DNA from: Aphelocoma coerulescens
Lineage: Eukaryota > Chordata > Aves > Passeriformes > Corvidae
DNA: 64,000 nucleotides
Assembly: GCF_041296385.1 (NCBI RefSeq)
Contig: NC_091015.1
Coordinates: forward strand, 93,418,004 to 93,482,003
Direction of reading: 5' to 3'
In this document: positions 11,335 to 23,227 of the stretch, in pieces
How positions within the stretch are numbered: the first letter of the stretch is position 1
How the letters are laid out: each line of letters begins with the position of its first letter
The notes under the pieces: generated by a model
Seen by the model: the letters and a program-made list of their open reading frames with translations, nothing else
What the model was told of the DNA's origin: nothing
The model's database searches: none
Translations under genes and position numbers: made by a program

Positions 11335-13200
11335 GCACAGAAGAAAACAATGAACCACCTAAAAAAACTAGACTCCTTCAGGTAAATTAACTGCATGAGG
11401 AAGTACAGGAAGTTCTTATTTTACTGCATGTGATTGTCTTTCTGATGGGCAGGTGATATATATGCGTACATTTCTCAAGGGAAAGGATTTTTCCTGAACT
11501 ACAGGATGAGAGGAGCTCTGTGGGAAAAGGGCATTTCAGTAGCACCTACATAGAGTCCAACCTCCAACTTAGCAGTTCCGGTTTTGCTGCAAAAGTTGAA
11601 ACTGGAGAAGTTTATCACTACAGCTTCCAGGAAAATTAATGTCCAGTGTCACTGTCAGGTCATCATTTGTGGACAAGCACTAGAATAGGCCCATAGTCTG
11701 TGAGCCTATGGCAAATGTCCAGGGAGCATTTTACAACAGCATTACCAAAAATTCTAAGATACATAAGTGTCTTTATCACTTGGCTCAGAAATTACTGTTT
11801 TCCGCACAAGTTCAGTTAATTGCACTCTTCTGTCAAATTACTTCCGAAATACTGTTATGCAAATCTCACTCTTCTAAACAGCATGGTCAGCATAAACAAT
11901 GTGAACTTACAAACTGTGATACATGGAAGACTGCATGCCAGAATCCCTATCTACATAGATCACCTACCACATGAAACATCCAACAAAAGCTAAAAGGTGA
12001 AGGTGAAGTCTCTTCTGCCATTGCATTTGGTTTGCAATAGCCACTTAGGAAATAAAAGAGGACTTTTATCCAACAAAGGTACTTAGAGAAATAAACCATT
12101 TTTCTAAGAGTTCCCTGAACACTACATGAAGAATTTTCTAGCTGTAAGGAAAAAAGTAAATCCCACTTAGTACGCACTGTTCTATCCTGGAACTTGAATA
12201 CAAAGTCATTAAACAAAGTTGGAAGAAAATGCTGGAAATAAATCTTTCCAAAACCACATTCCTGAGACTTTAAGCAGCTTCTCAGTCTCATGAAATCAAC
12301 CAACAGAAGCAAATTCTCCATAATCTTAGCAGCACTGAACACAGACTGCATGTATAACTTCTCTGCACTAATTGCCATGAACACTCCCTGCAAGAGACCC
12401 CTGAGCAGCTCTGGCTGCTACACTTGCACAAACGTAGAAGGTTTCACCCAGTGCACCAGAGGTTATCAAGGCACATAGTTAATTGATAATAGGCAACTAT
12501 TAGACACCAGCATCAACTCATATATCCAGGCTGTGCATGACAGAAATATCCAGCTGTCAGTAAAAGGCATTTCCCAGAAAACAATCATTCCATCTTCATC
12601 TTTGTGGAGATATTTTCATCTTCACAAAGGAAACATAACAAGCAAAACCTCAGAACTCTCTTTATAACATATTATGTTGTCTCCCCTCAGCATTGACCTC
12701 TCCATATTCCACAGACTATACATCACATGTCTCATTCCCTTAAGTGATCAGTATCTATTCACCTCTGTCTGCTTCTCTTTTTCTTGCTTTCCATCTCTGT
12801 TTTTCTCTCCATTCAGTTCTTTTCACCCTCCCAAAGTTCCTTCTGCTTCCTATTTAACAATACCTATTTCTTACAGAGATGGTTTAGGTGATGCATAGTT
12901 AAGGGAATTCTGACTAATTGTTCTTAACATGTATTTTGTTCTGAAAACTGTTATCTCTATTTTGAGACCTGAAAGACACTTCAGGCACATGTGCAAGCTA
13001 ATTTTTCTTCTTAAAGAATATTAGCATGTGCTATTAAAGGACACCGACTGTGCCTACAAAAGCCTGTCCTGACTATGGATCCTTAGAAAATCCTGTCAAA
13101 GGGTAAAAGATTCTCATGATTAGTTTTCCTAAATAGTTAAATTTCCTATTTAAATTTCCCAAATGCTTTTCATAATATGCATTTTATGAAGTTTTCATTT
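11335..13200. other. intron-like or intergenic
   Basis: No gene recognised. A pyrimidine-rich stretch on the plus strand (about 12,735-12,880) ends TTCTTACAG but leads into only a few bases before a GT. The minus-strand frame 11,947-12,393 (148 codons) has no motif I recognise. Confidence 0.38.
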
Positions 13201-13204
13201 GTTC

Positions 13205-13615
13205 TTGCTTGTGTTGTGTAGAGCATTCTTGATGAAGTAGCAAAGAGACGAATAGTCCACTTTAAAATTTTTGCTGATGATATTAAGTTATTCAATATAA
13301 AAAAGATGGGAAATGATTATGAAGAGCTTGATACTGAAAAACTGAGCAGTAAACCAGTATATGAAATTCAATGTACATAAACAAAAATTTACATACATTT
13401 GTAAATACAACACAGACTTTCTTCATACTCTGATCTCATGCAATTGTGGGTCTGGAATATATATTTGGATTGAGAAATATTATGTTTTGTTGTCAAGACA
13501 GGAAATTAAATATTAGGAACAAATAAGAAAGTAACAAAATAGAAAGCATCATTAAGCTGTGGTGTAAATCCACAGTGCACCACTTTCTGAGTTACTGAGT
13601 GGGATTAATGTCTCT
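13205..13615 (+). mobile_element. ancient CR1-type LINE fragment (reverse transcriptase region)
   Basis: Conceptual translation gives FADDIKLF at about 13,270, matching the FADD catalytic block of CR1-clade reverse transcriptases, followed by degraded thumb-like sequence. Around 13,500-13,590 the text resembles the 'NKIESIIKLWCKSTVHHF' region that follows in CR1 open frames. Stops and frameshifts break every frame. It looks older than the other CR1 copies here and may belong to an L-type CR1 subfamily. That assignment is my inference. Confidence 0.6.
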
Positions 13616-14004
13616 CCATTAAAAAGTGTACATAGAATCTGAAAGGAAAAAAAAAAAGTGGTATGAACACTTAAGGATTTGGAAGAGATTCCGTGCAAGG
13701 AATGAATAATGAGATTAACTTCTGCCTAAATGGATCACAGAGACAATAATGGTGTGGCTGTAAAGTCATGTGTGACACGGAGAAGGTGAGCAGTCAAAAC
13801 TCACTCGATCTTCCTGTTTAAGAACCAGGGACAACAAATATGCCTTTACAATACAAGCCAAAGGGAAGAGCTTTTCTTTGCAAGCAATGCACAGCTGAGC
13901 TGTGAAACTCCTTCCCTGAAGAAACTGAAGGTCAATAATATTGACATTTTCTCTATAAAGGATGGTAGAAAAATCCATTGAGGGATATGGAAAACAAAAA
14001 TTAC

Positions 14005-14036
14005 CTCCGTTCCAGTAACCTCAGTGTCACTGCAGG
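14005..14036 (-). CDS. weak candidate micro-exon
   Basis: Acceptor AAATTCTTCTTCTGACACAG and donor ACGGAG|gtaatt enclose 32 bases on the minus strand. In one frame it reads PAVTLRLLER, in another CSDTEVTGTE. Both splice signals are good, but 32 bases is too short to test for coding. Confidence 0.22.
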
Positions 14037-14848
14037 CTGTGTCAGAAGAAGAATTTGGGGAAGCCTGCTGACAGAAACAGGATATTGACCTAAATGAACC
14101 TTCTACATGAATCCATGCAGACACTCAATAGCTTCTCCTGGGCCTGAATCATTAAAAAGTTCTTAAGGAATGTCACTGCTCTCCCACAATTCATAGGAGT
14201 TGGCTGACTTCTTTGTCAGAACTAACTCAGAACAACTATCCTCTGGGCAAGGTGCTTGCCAAGGTGACCTTTTTTAAAGATTCTGTCCCCTTTGATGTAA
14301 AATGTTCCAGATTAGCCAGAATGATCATATTTCTTCATTGAGGAAGCCCTTAGACTGACAGCCTTTGGGCTGGGACTTTCATACTGCCTGACTCTAAAGC
14401 TCCAGCAGTCTAAATCTCTGAGGAATTTTAGCCCAAAAAGTCTTTCTCAAAAAGAGATAGCACAGTAGTGCTGCCTTCTAGCAAAATACATACACAAACC
14501 AGATAAAGCATGTTTAAAGAGTTTCCACAAACTAACACTAACCTAGGCATGCCAAACACCTTTAAAAATTATGCATGAGCTACAGGGAGGCCATGTCATC
14601 CTGCTGTTCAGAATGTTTGCCATGTCTTAAAAAGACAAAGTATCCCATGTGCATTTTAATTGATTAAACAGTCCATAATAGCTTCAAATTAAAATTCTCA
14701 ACTTTCATTAATTCCTGAAATTATTAATGCTATTCATGGGCACAAAAAATATTATTCTACAAAAAATCCCCAGACTTATGAGATCTTCTAAATTAAAACA
14801 CACTGCTTGCATTATTCATGTTGAGAACTTCATTTTATTTCAGCGGGA

Positions 14849-15029
14849 TTATTCATTACAGGAAAGATTGTGAGTACAGTCACTGGGCTCCAGCTGCAGC
14901 AACTGTTCCCCAGCCTGAGATGATTCTTGTCCATCTGTGTACTGACTCATGGCTCTTAACTGTGATATCTGAAAACCTCCTTCTTTGATACTTGCTGATA
15001 TTGTTGGATATCTGGTGAAAGATATCATA
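14849..15029 (-). CDS. candidate terminal exon with stop and nearby AATAAA
   Basis: The minus strand has a very strong acceptor (TTTATTTATTTTTTTTAG) followed by a 181-base segment. Entering with one base, it reads MISFTRYPTISASIKEGGFQ, continues through SQLRAMSQYTDGQESSQAG and ends at a TAA (14,849-14,851). An AATAAA hexamer on the same strand lies 9 bases past the stop (14,834-14,839), so this could be a short last exon. A second frame is open for about 49 codons from the acceptor (YDIFHQISNNISKYQRRR). The entry phase fits the weak candidates at 17,982-18,035 and 20,539-20,575. If exons at 11.3 and 9.7 kb belong to the same gene, this would be an alternative end. Not recognised. Confidence 0.33.
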
Positions 15030-15363
15030 CTAAAAAAAATAAATAAAAAGGTAAGATTACAGATACAATCAATTTTCAGTGGTTTTTGTCTTCTTAAAAT
15101 GTTAAGCATCCTGGTAGCACATATACAGAGTATCAAAGCTGGGTCTATTTTCTTTGTGCACTCAACAAGTCTCTAACTAATTTATGTCACCTAAATCTCT
15201 GTCAGGCTGTGACCTTGATTTAAGCAACCTTTCTTTCTTGAGGTGTCCTACAACATCCCGTGTCTCCACCTCTTTTCTCCTTAAATAATGTTTCACTTTC
15301 TCCAGAGATAATCCTTATCAAATTTCTTTTAAGTCCTTTTGAGGGTTGCATGTTGTTTTTTTG

Positions 15364-15387
15364 TTTTTTTTTTTTTTTTTTTTTTTA
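15364..15387. repeat. 24-base T run
   Basis: Uninterrupted T on the plus strand. It could be an old poly(A) tail of a minus-strand retrocopy, but nothing next to it looks retroposed. Confidence 0.9.
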
Positions 15388-15389
15388 TT

Positions 15390-17980
15390 TATTATATGTT
15401 CAAGGTGGTTTTGCACCATCTGTGGCACAGAAAGGAAGACGTCAGTGACAAGGTAGCAGGGGCAGAAAAACATTGTGAAGTTAGAGAACAAAGATAAGAT
15501 ATGAATTCTGCAAAGTCACATACAGTTAGATTTTTCAGAGACTATCTCAATGATGGTCTGTAGTACTCCTTAACCCAGGGAAAAATACAGCTCCTACATA
15601 ATTCCATGAATCCTAGCCGTCCCACATTAGGACCACATTAGGTTCTTGGTCAGTATGCTCTGAATATGTCCATTAGCACTGAAGCTGCATTCCTGAGCAG
15701 CTGAGAATTGGGTCTCCAACACTCCTCTGTAATTCCACTTCAGCCTTCTCTTTTCAGTTCATGGCAGGGTTCACTTTTTATTTCTTGGACTCTGATCAAA
15801 AACTAGCTAATTACCAAAGCAGCATGATGCTGGGATGATTGACAGATAACACCCCATGAGTGAATAAAAAGCTGCATTTTGAAAGGATAAAACAATAAAG
15901 ATGTTTCAACAAGAAGACGAACAGCAGGCTTCCAGCAGGGAGTGTTAAAAGGTTCCCAGAACATCACACCAGAAAGGGTTTTTGTCATCTGGCTTCACAA
16001 GAAGTGACAATCAGCTCAGGGTATTTGATTAACTCTAGCTCATGCATTCAACTTGTGAGGCAACTGGTACTCTGGGAACATCAGAGGAGAAAGGGACAGG
16101 TAGCAGATTCCTTCCAGAATTGCTTTAAAAATTACTTGTAATTTTTCTGGAGGCTATTGGAGAAAGGAGACATGGAACAGAATTAAGTGTTCAGTGCACT
16201 TCTTCTGTGTAGCTACTTGGATGTGTGTAAGAAATAAATTTGAACTGAGTTAACTGACACAGCCAAACAGCAAACACTCTCATACCTAAACTGTGTACAG
16301 AAATAAGGCATTGTTATTTCTGTATATAGAAACATTATATCCATTAAGTACAGATTTTTGTATAGTAATTTTAAACAAGTCTAATAATTCTAATAAAAGT
16401 TTTTATTTGTCTGGATCACTGATTTTATGAGGAGCTTCTTCATGATGATTTTATTGCTACTCATCTCTTGTAACAGTCAAAATAAACTGAATTTACTAAT
16501 TAAAGATGGCAAAGTCATCACAAGTTACATGTTGCCACTCCATTCAAAATTGAATTTACAGAACTGTTCTATTCCTTCTTAGTTATATGACAAAGATTAA
16601 ATTTCAAATAAATTATTAAATCCAAACCCAAGTTCTATGATTAGAGTCAGTTTCTTATTCAAACATTCTATCCTTAATTATCTGCTGTGCTATAATGCCT
16701 GTAAAAATATGAGTCCCTTCCAATCCCAGATTTTCTCTGATTCTATGAAAAGTTTTCTGTGATATTTTGTGAATGGAAATTAATACAGAAAGAAGTTTCT
16801 ATATGTGTTCTTATTTGTCTTGGGAAACTTAAATCATGATTTGGTCTGACATTATATTTATCTGCTACACCATAACGAATATTTTGTGGCTTGCAGGACA
16901 GTCTCCTGTGTCAAACTGTTATAGTATCAGACAATTTATCTTGGTTCATTATATTAATTATATTTATCATATTATCACAGCACATTAGAATCATTCAGTG
17001 GACTAGTAATCACATAAAATCACAGTATGGATTCTGTTTTGGCAGATTATTTTCTGATTTTTAAAATGTGTTACAGGAAAACAATAGATCTGAAAATATA
17101 GGACCAAATACAGCTCTGAGGAAATCAACACACTTAAGAAGCCTGGTGCTTTATTAAAAGCAATTTTAAATTTCTATTTAACTTGCATTTCTGTGCATAC
17201 ACAGAATTATTTTGATGATTCACAGTGGATTTTCAGTACTGCTTCAAACATAAATGTGAAACGTGAAATTGAGGCAAACAAAAACAATAAGAAAGAGGAA
17301 ATATCTTGTGCAAGTCATCAAAAATGTTATGTTGGTATACAGCTATAATTTATAACTGTGTACACAGGACTGAGGAAAAAACACTCAACTAGATTTCTTC
17401 ATGTTTAGGGTAAGTCAGGGAAAAAAATTATAGGTTGCTGCAATATCACAAGGCCCATTTGCTATTAAATGTAGATTTCCTGTTTTGAGGACCACCCAAG
17501 TGCAAATATTTGCTTTTCCAAGTGCTTTAAAATGCTAACTCACATTAGTTCAACATATAAATAGAGAAATAATTTTGCTTAATCACTTTGTCTTTTTAAA
17601 GAGAGAAGAAATATACTGGATTAATCACCTCATTCAGCCTTAAGAGCAGGTCAAATCCAAAACTGTATTTGATGAGAAGTCTTGGTGTTTATTTCATGTT
17701 CTCTGTATGGTGCCAGCATATCCAAGAGGAATGAAAAAAACCCACTACATGTCTCACACTTGATTTTGAAATTGGAGTAATGATTTACTTGTTAAGAGCT
17801 AAATATTATTCTCTGTCCGAAGTATCAGGCTACTAAATCTTAGGCAGTACTCCTGCTGTTTCATAGGTTTCCTGCCCAACCTTTCAGTCAAAAGCTTTGG
17901 CTGAGTATTCTGTATATCAAACTGCTCCTTTTCACTCACAAGGGAAAAATGCTGGAAAATGGCTTCTGCACCTCATATTA
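15390..17980. other. intron-like or intergenic, very AT-rich
   Basis: Apart from the CR1 tail at 16.7 kb I see nothing. No open frame of note occurs between 16.0 and 19.7 kb. Confidence 0.45.
16705..16748 (+). mobile_element. CR1 LINE, terminal 3' fragment
   Basis: GAGTCCCTTCCAATCCCAG followed by GATTCTATGA is the CR1 3' terminal box with one unit of its tail repeat, in plus orientation. About 45 bases remain. Confidence 0.75.
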
Positions 17981-17981
17981 C

Positions 17982-18035
17982 CTGAGAACAAAATACATAT
18001 TTTCAAGAGATGTCAAGTTCAAGAATGAGAAACTT
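17982..18035 (-). CDS. weak candidate exon
   Basis: The donor is strong (TTCTCAG|gtaata). The acceptor reads CTTCTTTTGAG, an uncommon GAG ending. The 54 bases are open in a frame entering in phase 2 and leaving in phase 2 (SFSFLNLTSLENMYFVL). The phases agree with the candidates at 20,539-20,575 and 14,849-15,029. Unrecognised. Confidence 0.22.
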
Positions 18036-18039
18036 CTCA

Positions 18040-20535
18040 AAAGAAGCACACTTGGATAAGGAGGGAATCTTTACTCTAATTGGAGTTCCTGCTACTGGAT
18101 CAGTTGTAACATCTTAATGTTGCCATCCAGATAGTGCTAAAGTAGGCATCAAAGAGAACCAATCTAAAACCAGAAAAATAGAATAAGAGAAAGTAGGGGC
18201 TGAAGTAGGAATATACATCTGGTATATATTGTTTTATATCAACTAGATCCATCAGCACTTCTAAAAGTGATGGGGTTTGTATGTCAACATAGTTTTGAGT
18301 GCAAATACAATCAGGCTAAGATATTATTCCCATTTCCCAATATTTTCCTTTCAAACAAGCAAATTTGAGGTATATCCATTTTTAGACTTCAAATAAAATG
18401 CCTGTAAATACTATGTGCCTAGATTCATGTAGTATCTTGGATTGAAAGAAGTATTACTTTATTTGCACACAGTGAACCATGAAATCACAACTTAATTTAA
18501 AAGATATGTTGTTTTTTAAAATTGGAGAATACATAACATTTAGAGTAGGGTGGACAAATGAATTTACCCTTTCTATAGAAAAACACAATACAATTTTACA
18601 CTATTTTGTTCCTCTGCATAGTCACTGATCACTGTCAGCGAGTTAGAACAAAATGTGAAACAACAAATTAAATCAACTCAACTATTCCCTCCTCTGTCCA
18701 AAAAAAAACCCAGTTAAACTCATCTATGTCCATATAATCAAACCATTCAGTTTTATTACCTTGTCTTACGTTAGTACCAGGAGTCCAAAGGAAGTTTTGG
18801 AAGTCCTAAATAAGACTTAGCATATAATACAAGACTTTCACTTTAACAGTAAGAGTCTTTATTTCACCTTCTAAGTATGAAGTTTGGAAACAAAAACCTC
18901 CCAGTGGTCATTAGAGCATTAATAACTTTCTTTGTTTGCCAGTAAAGCTCACATTAGCTCAGTTCAAGGCTTAATCAACATGTCTGTTCACTTCTTCCTA
19001 GCTCAAAGACTTCTGGAAGGTTATCAGTAGTATTTGCATGAGTATGTAAAGTAGAAAAAACACGTGAATTATTATAAATTCTTAATAATAGGCTTAAAAG
19101 CCATGACCACAATTACAGTTCTCCATAATACAGTCTTTGTAATTCTCAGATTTACTCTACCATCTTTTGGATCTCTTCTAATAGCTGCTAACAACCTACT
19201 ATTCCAAAGCCTCGTGCCAATTCTGCATCTGTAAATCACCAACCCAACCATGACTCATTACATCACTGGAAATAGTCTACATGACATAGGAAGCTAAGAA
19301 TAGAGTTAGTTCTTTGAGAATGTCGTACTGCAATCAGCTTCAGCTGCTTCTTGTGATGGTTCCTGCCAGATTCAAGATAACAAAATTAAACATCTAAGGC
19401 AAGAAACAGAATTTTATTACTGCAGTCCCATTCTTCCCTTTGAGAATTATTTGAAGTCCCCTCGTGAGACTGCTTAGCACAAAATTCTTTCTTCCTATGA
19501 TATCTTCCATTATTCAAAATTTCCTTGCCTTAGTACTATTTTATGTTTATCCTCAAAGCAAATCCTAATGCAACTGATGTATACAGTCTTGTACCATAAC
19601 ACAGTATTCAAAGTTAGAACTTTCCATTTCTTTTTTCCTTCTTTTTACTTCCAATCCTGTTCGCAATGATTTCTCAGTTGACAGGTCTGAAAATTCTGAT
19701 ATCCATTCCAGTAAATCTATGCTTCACAGTCTTCAGAGAGAATTAATATCATCTGTAAGTTATTTTCAAAAAGATATTTTTTTAGCAAACATTCAAATTG
19801 AAGCTTCTTTAGGTAAATAAAGTTGCTCAACCTTATTCTATGCATTTTTACCTTCAAGAATGTGTTCCAGACTAGCTTCTGTAGAAAACACTTTTCCTTT
19901 ACTCTTCTCTTTTTAATGTATTTTTCCAAATTAAGTACTTTCCTTTGCAACTGAAACCACACAAGATATTTCAGCTAAGAATATCATGGTTTGAGAAAGT
20001 TATGAGAAAGCAAAAACGGGGTTAAAAAGCGAAATGCACACTCACATATAAACAACAGCTCTCTGCTTTGATGTTGCATTAGAGCAAAACAGTTTTGTAT
20101 TTCTACTGTGACAAGTGCTGCACTTTTTGTCACTACTGTTTTTTCAGCAATTAAACATTATGAATTCAAAAGCTCTCTCTCACTGTCTGGAAAGCTCTGC
20201 TGCAATCTCTTTTTAAAGTACATAAACTCCCCCCCAATAATGCAGTTGGCCTATTCACTATGGTTTAATATCAGTAATGGTAACATAATCAGTGGAAATC
20301 ATTAGTACAACTTAAACATTTCACTTTTCTTTAGAATTTTTTTCAAGATAGTTGAGTACGGCACCAAAAAAAGGTAATTACTTAAGGAATACTGCTTCAC
20401 TGAACACATTGCTATATTAAAGGCTTCTAAGGAGGTTTAGCAGCCTATCTCCAATTTAAGGCATAAGAATTTGGAACTCTGTATTTATGAAGCATCACTG
20501 CCAGAGAAGCTAGGATCACATTAACTAGAGTTTCT
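18040..20535. other. intron-like or intergenic, very AT-rich
   Basis: I see no gene, repeat or splice-bounded open segment. Confidence 0.45.
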
Positions 20536-20538
20536 TAC

Positions 20539-20575
20539 CTCACAATTAATTTAAAAATACTTTCATTCATTAAGC
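20539..20575 (-). CDS. weak candidate micro-exon
   Basis: The donor is very strong (TGTGAG|gtaaga) and the acceptor fair (CTCTGACATGAAG). The 37 bases are open in only one frame (LMNESIFKLIV). AT-rich and unrecognised. Confidence 0.2.
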
Positions 20576-20579
20576 CTTC

Positions 20580-23180
20580 ATGTCAGAGGCATAGTGGGAA
20601 ACCATATTAACTAATAATTTTAATGTAAAAAATATTAAATTCCTTCATTTTGGTCTGGACAAGTAGTTAGAGAGCTATCCAGCAGAAGTCATTAATGGGA
20701 AAGTATAGCTTCAGCTTCAGTGATTACAGAACTGTTAAATACATCCTCTGTAGCACAGATATTTCTGACTCAAAAGCAGAAACTTTATAGCAAATGCCTA
20801 TAGAAAATATCTCCTTTCAGAAAAAAAAAGCATGTTGGTTGTGCAATTCCACATAATGTTCATGTTAGCAATTCACTGGTTCTGAGGGATGCTTGAGAGA
20901 AACTCTGAAGCTAAGTCTAATAAAATACTTTTAATTTAAATCTTGCTTTGTTCCCAAATTCACAATGCCGCATTTCCATATGACTTTCATGAGAAAAGGT
21001 TGCGTAAATGAAAACCTGACTGGTAAATCAAAGCAACAAAATATGTTTCCTAATTACTAAAGGAATCATCATCTACCCAGTGTATACATTTTGCAGTGTA
21101 TTCATTAAAACGTTTACTACTTTTTGAAAGAGAGCTCTTGCGTAACAGTTTGTTATGCAATGTTTAATTGGAATTTTTTAGGGAAAACTGCAGATCATCC
21201 AGTGTTTACTACTACACTTTGGGGCAGGTGGCCCCTTCAGAAAAGAAGGGGAAAATGCATTTTGCCTAGAGTCATCCAAGTGTCTGTCCACTAACAGAAG
21301 TTTTTAGAGTGCAGTGAGAAATGAGAGCTGTTCAGGAGTATAGTTTACAGAGCAACAGATACAGATTGCGTCAAAGGAGGAGCAAGCATGCCATGAGACC
21401 TCCAAAGAGGTGGAAGAATGGAATTCCTGCAAAGATACAGACTGTGCTCTGCTGCCACCTAGAAAGACACTTGTTCAAGAGTTTTAAAACAGGTCCAGGA
21501 CATAGGATATTTCCTGCAAAGGCGACACAGACAGATTTGTCCATGATGCCCAATATTTTTGTTTTCTTCAACAACTGACTTTGTGCTTTCTCTCTTTTAG
21601 AAAATCCCATGATCTGCTGCTGAATAACCCCTGAGTTTTAAAACATCTTTAGTGTTTTGATGTGTGCACAGTAAGAGACAAGTTTAGAGAACTTAGTTTC
21701 AAATGCTGTCACAAAACCACTCAACACAAAGCTCACATTATTTTTCTGAAAATCTTCCCTCAAAGGTGTAATTTATTGTCTCTGGGATCACATGATTATC
21801 AGCCAGCAGCCATTTAGGTCTCTTGTTCTCCACATTCTCCTTCCCCCAAAGTTTGTGATGAATTATACAGTTAGAAAGTCAAGAGAATATTTCATCTACA
21901 TCTAAGAAATGAAAAACACTTCCAACATCACTATAACAGACTCAATAAATTCTCTTACAAAAGGCAAAATCTTTGAAGAGCTAAGGTACCCCAGGAAAGT
22001 GCTGGAGAGATCAGAGGCAGCTGGTGTGTCCCAGGTTAACTGCTAAGCGACAGTTCTGCCACTACATTTCTGATAATAGAAAAACAAAATCCCAAAGTGA
22101 TCTGCAGGAAAAAAAAAAAAAAAGGGAAAAAGAACAAAGGCTAAAATCCTTCTTGAACTCAAAGCTACCGGTTGCAGATTTGAAAGGGAAACTTCCCACA
22201 CCTGCTGCCAGTTACTGTTACATCAACTAAGGGACACCTCTGCATAGCTAAAAGACATATTCTTTATTTGATTGTACAGGATACTGAGTAACATGCTTTA
22301 GCTTTGAAGTTAAAATCCACCCTTCCCAGATCCTCAATCCAGGTGATGCCACAGCCTACAGCTGTGGCCAGAATCAGAATGAGAAGAGTCTTCCAGACTC
22401 TTCCTGTGCCCCTTCAGGACCTGAGAAGACCAACAACTCCTACAAAATGCTGTGTCAGTAGAGTAAGACTTCTCGGGCGGGAAGCATAGCTACTGCTTGC
22501 ACGTGGGGGAGGCATGGGCAAGCACTTGGCAGGGCTCACAGCAGCCCCAGCAGCAGCCCACGATGGGCAGGTCCATAGCCTGCCCTGACAATGCCACAGC
22601 AAGGACAGAAATCTGCCTCTGTGCTCCTTCCCCAGAGTTCCTCCTCCCCATTACTCACCCCTCTCTCCAGCTTTCAGCTGCTGCCAGGGTGGATTCACAA
22701 CTCATGGAAGATGACCCCAGTACAGAGTTATGTTCAACAAGCCTTAAGAAAGCTCACAACTACTTGCTGAACCACTTTTAAGCCTTTTTTTTTTTTAGTT
22801 GCTGGTTGCTTTCAAGTGCTGGTTATTTCTTTAAATTCATAAATATAAAAATTGTAATAAAAAGATATGGATTTCATCCCAGCTCTTATTTTTCATCTTT
22901 TCTCACTAAAACCAAAAAAAAACCCAAAGCAGGATAATAGTGAATATGAAGTAAAACCTAACTGCTAAATGGCAGAAAATGCTACCACTTTGAGAATAAA
23001 ATTGTTAGGCAAACAATGTTCATGAGTTCACACTGACACAAATTCAAAAGATAATGCATGCATTTATTTGGCACCTGGCAGTAAGAAGCTAAGAGGGGCA
23101 GACACATAGCAAAGATCAGTTGATGAATAATCTCATTACAAGGTGTCCTTCAAAAAGAGAAAATGAAATTTATATTTATA
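20580..23180. other. intron-like, with a GC-rich patch at 22.3-22.7 kb
   Basis: Mostly AT-rich. Between about 22,320 and 22,700 the base composition rises sharply, with several CpG dinucleotides and a CACGTG E-box at 22,500-22,505. Open frames overlap on both strands there (22,497-22,781 plus, 22,414-22,602 minus), but neither is recognised. No known repeat is visible. Confidence 0.4.
22109..22123. repeat. 15-base A run
   Basis: Uninterrupted A on the plus strand, followed by GGGAAAAAG. Simple sequence. Confidence 0.9.
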
Positions 23181-23181
23181 C

Positions 23182-23227
23182 CTGTATGAATCTAATCAAG
23201 GCAGATAGTAAAGAATTAAAAATCTGA
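23182..23227 (-). CDS. candidate exon, minus strand
   Basis: Acceptor ACTTCTTGGCCTAAG and donor ATACAG|gtataa enclose 46 bases on the minus strand, open in a phase-2 entry frame that leaves in phase 0 (QIFNSLLSALIRFIQ). The peptide would form an amphipathic helix. Its entry phase fits the phase-2 exit of the candidate at 31,126-31,170. Not recognised. Confidence 0.3.

Noticed and set aside
14985..15176. Plus frame ending near a strong donor (AAAAAG|gtaaga)
   Set aside because: AT-rich low-complexity frame. The minus strand at the same place has a far better acceptor.
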